Source of the DNA: Hysterangium stoloniferum
Lineage: Eukaryota; Basidiomycota; Agaricomycetes; Hysterangiales; Hysterangiaceae
NCBI GenBank assembly: GCA_015178975.1
Contig: WHVD01000065.1
Coordinates: forward strand, 1-64,000
Reading direction: 5' to 3'
DNA length: 64,000 nt
This document shows positions 55,855 to 64,000 of the stretch, piece by piece. Made by a program: the position numbers and the translations under genes. The notes under the pieces are model-generated. The model was given only the letters and a program-made list of their open reading frames with translations, made no database searches and was not told where the DNA came from. Position 1 is the stretch's first letter; each line of letters begins with the position of its first letter.

Positions 55855-56685
55855 CGACCTCCTCTCTTTCCAGGATTTGTGTCCCCATTCCTTCTCTCTT
55901 CGCCCCTCTGTCTTTCCTCCAGATGGTGCGTATACCCTTTCCTTCTCTCTTCGTCCTGCCCTGATTGGGCCCCTCTCTCTTTCATCAAGCCACTGCATCT
56001 ACTGTTTCCTCCAGCCGGTGCGTCTACCATTTCCTTCTTCCTCTGTCCTGCTCTCCCTCCATCCTACACTGATTTACCTCCTCTTTCTTTCCTCCAGCCG
56101 GTGCACACGGCATGTCATGTGCGGGTGGGGTCCACGGGTGTTGCCACACACGCACTCACACACCACCTCACTCATGTCCCGTGACTGGGCGTGTTACCTC
56201 AATAATGCACGCACGCGAACGCGCCCATTTGTGTGTGGGTGTTGCCATCCACGCACTCGCGCACCTCACTAACGTCGCGCAACTGGGCGCGTTACCTCAC
56301 GAACTCGCCCATTTGTGAGCGTGTGGGGGTGTGCAGGTGTTGTCTCTTTGTCCTCTGATCAGCCTCCCCTCTTTCCTCCAGCCGGTGCATGTACTGCTCC
56401 TTCTCTCTTTCCTCCAGCCGGTGCGTGTACTGTTTCCTCCTCCCTTCGTCATCCTCTAATTGGCCTCCTCTTTCCTCCAGCCGGTGCGTGTACCCTTTCC
56501 CTCTCCCTTCGTCCCCCTCTCTCTTTCCTCCAGTCGGTGCATCTACCATTTCCTTCTCTCTTCGTCCTCCTCTGATGGGCCTCCTCTCTCTTTCCTCCAG
56601 CTGGTGCATGTACCATTTCGTTCTCCCTTCGTCCTCTCTCTTTTCTCCAGGAGGTGCATGTACTGTTTCCTTCTTCCTCAAATAA
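55855..56685. repeat. About 60-bp pyrimidine-rich tandem repeat in two blocks
   Basis: Units share CTTTCCTCCAGCCGGTGC and CCTTCTCTCTTCGTCC. The two blocks (55,855-56,110 and 56,340-56,685) are separated by a CpG-rich piece with CACTCACAC-type words. Ser/Pro-rich open frames on either strand reflect the repeat. Confidence 0.65.
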
Positions 56686-56689
56686 ATCA

Positions 56690-57002
56690 GAATAATTCAA
56701 ATAAAATATAATAAATGAACATAAAATGTTTAAAAATAAAATAAAATAAATCGAAATGAAAAACAATAAAATAAAATTCAATAAAATTCAATAAATCAAA
56801 ATAAAATACAGTAAATCAAAATAAAATACATTAAATCAAAATAAATAAGTTGAGTGACCACAGTAATTACTGCAGTTGAGAGTCAATTTAACCACTCTTT
56901 CCATTTATAACCATTGTTTCCTTTTGAAATCCAATCATGCAAATAAAATCATGGCAATAATCCATCCATGCTTAAAGAATGCTTATCAATTTTCTGTCAA
57001 TC
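56690..57002. other. AT-rich stretch
   Basis: AATAAAATA-type words repeat for about 170 bp, followed by non-repetitive AT-rich DNA up to the solo LTR. No gene seen. Confidence 0.5.
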
Positions 57003-57904
57003 TGTTATGACCGGACAATCCTGCCGGACTCCGGGCACTAACCTGTACGCCCCCACGCGCTACAAGCACCAATCATCTGTTTATAGGATTTCCCGCCCGG
57101 ACTCCATTACGTCAAGACTCATTACGTTCGACCTCATTACAACACATATCAGTCACCGGACTTCCCCCGGACTCCATCTCTGTCTATGTCCGTCTTCGTC
57201 CCATGCATCAGTCACCGGTCCCCGCTTAGAATCCTGTCACCCCTCTAATCAAGCCCCGTTCCCGTTTTAGTCAAATGACCTGTCACGATTTAGGACTCCA
57301 CTCCCGCTCCGTTTCCCGTTATGGGTTATACTTTGTCACGATTCGGACTCCACTCCATTCCGTTCCATTCCTAACACCAATTTGGTGTTTACTATTCCCG
57401 TTTTATGTTTTGTTAGTTTCGTTTCATTATTACTGGTTTGGTATGTCATGCATTCCACGGTCTATATAAACTGGCAGATGTTGTACATACAATCCAGTCA
57501 GAAAATTAGCTTAGATTCCCCCCAGTAATCTAATAATATTTTCCGCTCTAAAACCTTACTCAATTCACATCGCTCGCACTAGTCAGAGCCCACGGGCTCC
57601 GGCGCATCTATCTCTCTCAACCAACTCAACTCACAACCCACGACCTCCGACTTACGACCCACGACCCCTGACTTACAACCCACGACCCCTGACTTACAAC
57701 CCACGACCCCCGACTTACGACCCACGACCCCCGACTTACGACCTACGACCTACGAACCCCACCTGGACTCCCCGGGATCCCCGTCCATCCGTTTGAAATT
57801 GGACAACATGATCTAGCGAGGGCGCAGCCTATAAGCTGAAGCCAAGTCCTACCAGATATCCTGCGGGTTTCTCCGGAAACCCGGCCTGTGTGTGTATCCT
57901 AACA
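57003..57904 (+). mobile_element. Solo LTR with target-site duplication (902 bp)
   Basis: Starts TGTTATGACCGG and ends TGTATCCTAACA, with TGTTA/TAACA inverted ends. CAATC is repeated directly on both sides (56998-57002 and 57905-57909). It is related along its length to the solo LTR at 40,025. A TATATAA word near 57,464 may be its promoter. It is longer because a 21-bp unit like CCACGACCCCCGACTTACGA is expanded near 57,640-57,765. Confidence 0.8.
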
Positions 57905-58560
57905 CAATCAATGTCTTTCTCTACTGTCATTGCTCTTCTGACCTGGGATTACTTTTTGGGCCTGTGATTACTTTTGTCAGCTATCATTGCTTTTCTGGCC
58001 TATCATTACTTTTCTGAGATAGAGTGGCTGGAAAAGGAAATCATTAAGTGGGTGTGTTATTGGGTATCACAATGCCAGAGGACAGTATATGTAGGTTGAA
58101 AATACACATAGGGGCCTGAACAATGTGGTTCTTAAGCCAAAGGTTCTAAATGAATGTTTGAACTGGAGATTAGTAGAATACAAGACAATAATTTATACTA
58201 AAAGATTCAATGACAGACATGGAAGGAAAGTGGGGTATGAAGAGAAACAAATTGAGGAAGAATGAAAACACTATTCCATGCCAAATATATAGTGCTTAAG
58301 GATGTTATTATTGATCCATGAGTAAGTATTCAGCAAAGTTCCAAAAGGAGACTGACTTATGTTTTTTAGGTTCAGTAAATTTACAAAAGTATATAATGTA
58401 TATAATTTTGAATAATGTAAACTTTAATCACTTTGAAAAATAAGTCTGTGAATGAGAATAAATAGAAAGCTGGAATGTACAGAAGTGGTGATAGAAGGTA
58501 ATACAAAGGTTATGTGATCAAGTATTGGAAAATGCTATTCCAAGATAGATATGACTGCTG
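57905..58560. other. Stretch with no convincing gene
   Basis: AT-rich sequence without long open frames, RNA-like folds or repeats that I could recognise. Confidence 0.4.
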
Positions 58561-58569
58561 ATGTAGTGT

Positions 58570-58665
58570 TTAAAGACATTATTATTGATCCACCAGGTCA
58601 CAAAGTGACCGAGTAAAGTTGTGAGGTGCTAGCATGGTGGGGGCTTGCCCTCCACAGGTCAACAA
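58570..58665 (+). repeat. Hairpin repeat, copy 1
   Basis: ATTATTGATCCACCAG is followed by the hairpin GGTCACAAAGTGACC and then by GGGGGCTTGCCC-type sequence. The same arrangement is found at 59,165-59,255. Confidence 0.7.
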
Positions 58666-58904
58666 GGGTAAGAACAAGTTGTGGAGGCTGAAAGACAGGG
58701 ATATCAATATAAACCAAGTGTTGGGGTCCTGAGGTGGTGGCTCCATGGCCTAAGGCACTGATGTGGGTGGGATCCTGGAAAGGTTATCAAGGTAAAACCA
58801 AGTTGTGGGGGCCTGAAAGGGTGAGAATCTTAACAGTGGTGAAGTGATGCAAGAAATAATGGAATGCCGTCAGAAGGAAAATGAGATGGAGTGGCTTAAA
58901 TGAG

Positions 58905-59090
58905 AAGGGAAGTATAAATGAGAAGGGGAGTATAAATGAGAAGGGGAGTATAAATGAGAAGAGGAGTATAAATGAGAAGGGGAGTATAAATGAGAAGGGA
59001 GTATAAATGAGAAGGGGAGTATAAATGAGAAGGGGAGTATAAATGAGAAGGGGAGTATAAATGAGAAGGGGAGTATAAATGAGAATAAAT
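58905..59090. repeat. 18-bp minisatellite
   Basis: About ten units of GAGAAGGGGAGTATAAAT. The minus frame encodes repeated YTPLLI, which is only a consequence of the repeat. Confidence 0.8.
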
Positions 59091-59164
59091 GGGAAGCTGG
59101 AATGTACAGAAGCCCTCAATATGACATGGTCATAGAAGGTAATACAAACTACTGATGTAATGAA

Positions 59165-59255
59165 AAAAAATATTATTATTGATCCACCAGGTCGCGAAGC
59201 GACCGAGTAAAGTTGTGGGGTGGTAGCATGGTGGGGGCTTGCCCCCCACGGGTCA
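59165..59255 (+). repeat. Hairpin repeat, copy 2
   Basis: Partner of the copy at 58,570. Here the hairpin is GGTCGCGAAGCGACC, so two base pairs differ on both arms while pairing is kept. Confidence 0.7.
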
Positions 59256-60220
59256 TAGCCTTGTATTGCCTTGAATATGCATGATTATTTCACATCGCAT
59301 TTTGTCAGCATTGGAGTTTGAAATGTCATGTGAATATCACATGATTACTCGCACATAATAAGCACTGAGTCGCTGACATATTAATCAAAATAGAATAAAA
59401 GGTAGAAATTCAATAACCTGCTCAATTTATAAGATAAAAATACAAAATAAATTTTATAAATTCAAGATAAATCAAGCAAATATTGTACAATTTTATTGTT
59501 GCAATATAATTACATTTAAATATTCTTTTTCGCAATTTGTTAGGGAGATTGGTTAAAAATCGGGAAAAACTTAGAAATACATAACAAGGACTATATGACA
59601 TCATATGGTCCCTATAGCTACAGTACATATGCAGGGGAGCTGTAAAACTAATATTGAACTAGAGTGGCATTAGCAAGGGCAAGATTTCATCTCAAACACA
59701 TTTCTGGATAATGATTCTGTACCCAACAGCCAAAGTTTGGATAGCAACAAAGATGGAAATGAGGATATCTCTCCTGATATGAGTGTAGGCAAGTCCAAGT
59801 CTTGATCATACACACAAGAAGGAGGTGCCATCATCCTGTTGGCCTCTAGAGAGAAAATGGAGAAATTAGTGTGTGTTTTCTAATGAGATGTTGGTGACAG
59901 ATGGTCTACATAATGGTGTTGATCTGTGGACAATGGTTGTGATGAGAGAGAAAGATATCAACTTGATGTAATTAACCTCAAGGAATATATGTATATTGTC
60001 CTACAAACAATATTTTCTTAATCTCACTCTATCAAGTCCTGCTTACAGAATCTCTATTACATAATCTCTATTACATGAGCAGTCTGGACCCTGTCCATTT
60101 TCAATGTCACAGGTGACACAATGCCAAAATCCTGGTCAATGTCCATCACCCTCATCAAAATCCCATTTCCTGGGTAATACCCATCAAAACCCTATCATTC
60201 CCATCATCCACCCAATTCCT
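59256..60220. other. Stretch with a half copy of the palindromic element
   Basis: No gene seen. At 59,597-59,613 TGACATCATATGGTCCC matches one arm of the 57-bp palindromic element of 27-31 kb, showing that the family is dispersed across the window. Confidence 0.45.
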
Positions 60221-61345
60221 GGGTCTCACACACTAACCCTTGACCCAGATCAATCTTCTTAATTAATCTGAGCCATGTGTTGCAACCAGATCAACCCCTT
60301 AATTAATATAACCCTTCTATCTCAACCAGATCAACTTCTTAATTAATCTGAGCATTGTCTTGGAATCAGGATATTCCCTAAATATTCCTGAACACTCTCT
60401 GATAATCAGATAGTCTATAATCAGTCTTGCATTGCAATCCAATCAGCTGTTAAATTGTTCTGGGTATCATCCCACAATCAGATCAACCTCTGAGCACTGT
60501 CATGCAACCAGATCAGCCCCTTAATTAATATGGGCCTTCTACTCCCATCAGATCAACCCCTTAATCAATCTGAGCCTTCTATTGCCATCAGATCACTCAT
60601 TAATCTCAGCCTTGTATTGCAACCAGATCACCTTCTCAATTGATCTGGGTATTGTCTTGCAATCACGATAATTCCCCAAATATTCCTGGACACTGTCTGA
60701 CAATTATATTCCTTGTTCTAAGCCTTGCATTGCAATCAAATCGGCTGCCTGATTTTTCTGAGCACTGTACTTTAGTCAGATCAACCCCCTGACTGATCTG
60801 GGCACTGTCATGCCACCATATCACCCCCCTTAATTAATCTGGGCCTTCTCCTGCCATCGGATCGTCACCTTGAGCAATATGAACCTCATGTTACAACCAG
60901 AGTAGCCCCTTAATTAATCTGAGCCTTCTATTGCCATCAGATCACTCATTAATCTCAGCCTTGTGTTGCAACCAGATCACCTTCTCAATTGATCTGGGCA
61001 TTGTCTTGCAATCAGAATAATTCCCCAAATATTCCTGAACACTCTCTGACAACTATATTCTTTTTTCTAAGCCTTATATTGCGATCAAATCAGCTGTCTG
61101 ACTTTTCTGAGCACTGTACCTTAGTCAGATCATCCCCCTGACTGATCTGGGCACTGACATGCCACCAGATCACCCCTTTAATTAGTTTGGGCTTTCCCCT
61201 GCCACCAGATCATCCCCTTAATCAATATTAACCTCATGTTGCAACCAGAGTAGCCCCTTAATTAATCTGAGCCTTCTGTTACCATCAGATCACTCATTAA
61301 TCTCAGTCTTGTGTTGCAACCAGATCACCCCCTTAATCAATCTGA
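60220..61345 (+). repeat. 349-bp higher-order satellite
   Basis: The phrase GAGCCTTCTRTTRCCATCAG begins at 60,572, 60,921 and 61,269, so the large unit is 348-349 bp, about three copies. Inside each, a shorter phrase of the type CCAGATCACCCCTTAATTAATCTGGGC returns every 50-60 bp. No coding potential seen. Confidence 0.7.
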
Positions 61346-62048
61346 ACCCTTGTGATCCAACCAGATTACCCTGGTATCAACCTTAACTTTATTTGCCAAT
61401 AAAGGCATTTTCTTTTCTGTGAACAATACCTCTCAACATATAAATAGTGGGCCTCTACCACCCCATCTCCTGAATCCTGACTTACCCAGTCATCCCTCTA
61501 TCCAACCTATCAAGTGTCAATACTTGTCACTATCCTCTGACTCATCTCTATCACATCCTGCCCTTACCTTGGCCTGATTGCACTGTGAGCTTGAGCTATG
61601 ATCTTCTACCTTGCAACTTTGATTTTGATACCTTTCTTTGTTTATTTATCTTTATTTTAGACAAGTCACTTATTCACCTCTTGTTTGCTTTACCCTTTCA
61701 TCCTTGTCACTGTGCTCTCCTGCACTCTCCTCTGGAATATTGCCTTGCTTGTTGGGGTTCTGCTGCAAAGGTGAGTGCACTATGTCTAACTTATCCCTAA
61801 ATATCTTTGATTTGCACCTTCTTCTTTGTTGCTTACATTTTCTCATATGTTACATGGTTTCCATACTTCATATATGTCCCATTGAGCTGCTATGCCTCTC
61901 TCTGAGACTAGTATTGAACTTTAAACCCTAAGGCTTTAAATTTCGAAATACATGATAGATTAATTTGAGGGAAAATTGTCTTAAACATGGTACATATACA
62001 ATGAATCAGAGAATCAATCTCAGAACAACAAGTCCTCCTTTGTAGTCA
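61346..62048. other. Stretch with no convincing gene
   Basis: A TATAAATA word lies near 61,439. The frames at 61,585-61,931 are hydrophobic by composition but lack support. The region may contain the former promoter of the gene remnant that follows. Confidence 0.3.
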
Positions 62049-62120
62049 TGACTGAGGTGACTGACGTGCAAATGGGTAAACCTTTGAAAAAAACAACAAA
62101 GGACGACAACGCAAGAGGGC

Positions 62121-63490
62121 ATGTCCGAAGAAAATCACTTAGGATATGAATCTGTTCTAAATGACAAAAACATCAAAGACGACAAAGAGAAGAGGTTAGA
62201 GGCTCTTCTTTTCAGCACAAGCTTCCCTGGTGCTGCAACAGGAGTTTTTATGAACCAGGAAGTGGCGGACAACGATTTCAATGTCGAGATAGGAGGTGGA
62301 TTAGAGAATATCGTGGACTCAGATGTGAGGATTAGAGCCAAATTTTTCTTCTTTTATTGACAATTATGAAGCTATTCTATGTTGACAATACTGGGGTGGC
62401 CTTCAAGGTTGCCTGACAACTTAGGAGGTTGTCCGTAATCATTATAATATCAAATGTCTACTAATAAAAGCAAAATTGCTACAAAACTCCATCTTTAAAT
62501 AGCAGTATCTATTCTGAGACTATTATATTGTTAGCCACCAATCATAAGAAACAATTCTCCATATTACATCCTAAACAATTCAGAATCAATTAATAGAACC
62601 TGTTGTATATAGTTTTCCAATTTATGTAAATACTTGCTAATACTTTTGTTGTTAATTTGTTTTTTAAAAACTAAACTGTAGTTATTTCCTAGTAAAATAT
62701 ATGAGATGTCATTGGAAATTTTTCATCCTATGGCCTTCTTTATTAAGTGAAATTATCTATATATTCTGGGTATGTTGAATCAAGTAGAAATCTGTTCAGA
62801 TTGACAGATCCATTCCAAAGTAATACATATGTATTTAGAGGTGCCAATGATATACATATGCATGGAATGGACTATCTAAAAGTATCTATTTTTTAAAAGC
62901 ATTAGTGTTTCAAACTACTAATTTTTTTTATTGTCTACTCATGTCTGGAAAGATTCTTTAGTTTGTAATGTAAGAGAGAGTTTAAAACTTTTTGAAAGTT
63001 TTAAAAACCAAATTATATTTGAATCATATCCCAGATGTTTAAATGACTTTTAGAGTATATTAGAATTTGGTATACTTAATAATTTTCAGATATCCTCCTT
63101 ATTATTAAATTCAAACCATACCATTGATTACAATAAAGATGATAAAGTCCAAGACCCTCTGCAACAAATAACCAAGGATGATAAAGAGGAGATTCACGAG
63201 TAGCTGCAGTACTCAATTTGGATCACAAGAAAAAAGTGGTGGAGAGCCTCTCAGTCTTCTCAGTCTGCGAGTGCATCAGGGGACGAGGACCATATTACAT
63301 CATTGATCAATTCATCTGGTAAACTACTGTCGTCTCAAAGGTCACTGCCACAGGGACAAATTTCCATAGAGCAGTTGCGGGATGCTAACCAACTAATCTG
63401 CAAAAGCAGAAGGGGAGATTAGATCAGTGAAATTTCATCCATCACCTTCAATATCTATCCTCTTGACTGCTAGTGCAGATCGCAAATTGC
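62121..63490 (+). pseudogene. Remnant of UTP18 (U3 snoRNP / small-subunit processome WD40 protein)
   Basis: Exon 62121-62324 encodes DDKEKRLEALLFSTSF and ends LENIVDSD. A 47-bp GT-AG intron leads in phase to LFYVDNTGVAF at 62372. Further on, about 63,230-63,390 encodes ISIEQLRDANQ, and 63,400-63,490 encodes GEIRSVKFHPS followed by LLTASADRKL. This order (acidic EExxLExxLFG-like motif, DSDLFxVD, IExLRDAN, then SVxFHP...LLTAS.DR of the first WD40 blade) is that of UTP18, a component of the nucleolar processome for 18S rRNA maturation. A one-base shift separates DANQ from the WD40 blade, the middle is filled with AT-rich DNA, and the later blades are missing. This is a dead copy, so a functional gene should exist elsewhere. 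Confidence 0.6.
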
Positions 63491-63576
63491 ATCATTCAAT
63501 GTCAGTTGTACTATCAACATGTCATTATTGTGCACTATATCTAATTCTGAGAATAGACATTCACTCATGCATTGTA

Positions 63577-63867
63577 CTATCTTGCAGCCAAACCATTGTA
63601 TCTCGCACCACCATGAGAGAAGTAGAATCCATTACAGATAATCAAAGATTTCCATGACAAAGATCCACAAATTGGATAGTTTGTTTTTGAAGGAGTCTGC
63701 AAATTAATGAACTTAATGAGAGTGTGTTGCCCTGTTGCATCAGTAAAGTGGTTTACCTGCTGGAGCTGCCAGCCATGATCCGGTTTGCTCCCATCCTTTT
63801 TTTTGGCTGTAGAGGATAGGTGCTGACTCCCAGAGGCTCTCAGAGTGCTTAAAGTACAAAACATCAA
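63577..63867 (-). CDS. Hypothetical open frame, up to 96 aa
   Basis: A minus-strand frame reads HLSSTAKKKDGSKPDHGWQL and HFTDATGQHTLIKFINLQTP. It has mixed composition but no recognised domain or splice partner. It may be the end of a gene that starts outside the window, or chance. Confidence 0.2.
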   Translation of the reverse strand: MMFCTLSTLRASGSQHLSSTAKKKDGSKPDHGWQLQQVNHFTDATGQHTLIKFINLQTPSKTNYPICGSLSWKSLIICNGFYFSHGGARYNGLAAR

Positions 63868-64000
63868 TAATATGTATTATTTTACAACAGATAATATACC
63901 AATATCACTTCTAGAGTATTTAAAGCAGAAATATAACAGAGCTTCATTAGTTGGAACCTGAGATCTCTTCCTTATTTGTCTTATTCAATAGGCTATAGAG

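Noticed and set aside
55748-56785. Ser/Pro-rich and charged reading frames on both strands
   Set aside because: They reflect the pyrimidine-rich 60-bp tandem repeat; both strands are equally open.
61585-61931. Small membrane protein genes
   Set aside because: The frames are hydrophobic because the DNA is T-rich; they overlap each other and have no splice or start support.

Overview
The window looks like nuclear DNA of a basidiomycete, most likely an agaricomycete (mushroom-forming fungus). The evidence is short GT-AG introns of about 41-74 bp in almost every recognisable gene, a NACHT/WD40 NOD-like receptor, a psi-producing oxygenase (Ppo) fragment, a chromodomain Ty3/gypsy element and a seven-helix membrane protein of a kind common in Agaricomycetes. 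There are no bacterial signals. The species cannot be named from the sequence alone. Family statements come from memory and were not searched.

Most of the 64 kb is a repeat-rich, decaying accessory region. From left to right: 0.1-5.4 kb holds a divergent pair of multi-exon hypothetical genes, the left one carrying two single-base frame breaks. 6.5-8.9 kb has small poorly defined genes, including a membrane protein with 17-residue acidic repeats. 12.9-13.6 kb is a 283-bp tandem array carrying three tRNA-like segments, flanked by a 7-bp direct repeat. 16-17.6 kb has a dispersed repeat and a ubiquitin-protease fragment. 18.0-19.1 kb is a 72-bp palindromic minisatellite followed by a 36-bp one. 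20.7-27.0 kb holds three pseudogenes. 27.4-31.1 kb holds a Ppo oxygenase fragment between inverted copies of a 57-bp palindromic element, followed by seven tandem units carrying the same element. 31.4-38.8 kb has gypsy remains: a 3' LTR, a second 72-bp array, a decayed integrase-chromodomain pol, a proline-rich ORF downstream of pol, and another LTR. 38.9-41.2 kb has a truncated Tc1/mariner element and a Copia RT fragment split by a solo LTR with a perfect target duplication.

41.6-46.9 kb (minus strand) holds the largest and best preserved gene: a NACHT protein with about 15 WD40 repeats, most of them nearly identical, probably a nucleotide-binding receptor of the heterokaryon-incompatibility/innate-immunity type. 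47.0-47.7 kb is a paralogous fragment of the pseudogene near 27 kb. 50.7-52.0 kb (minus) encodes a seven-helix membrane protein whose open frame starts with a zinc-cluster-like cysteine motif. 52-61.4 kb is almost all repeats: several minisatellites, a second solo LTR, a hairpin repeat pair and a 349-bp higher-order satellite. 62.1-63.5 kb has remains of a UTP18-like ribosome biogenesis gene.

The genes do not form a pathway. The best candidates for living function are the NACHT-WD40 gene, the membrane protein and the 293-aa cysteine-rich protein near 4.3-5.4 kb. The rest describes a transposon graveyard in which many in-frame stops fit CGA-to-TGA changes.
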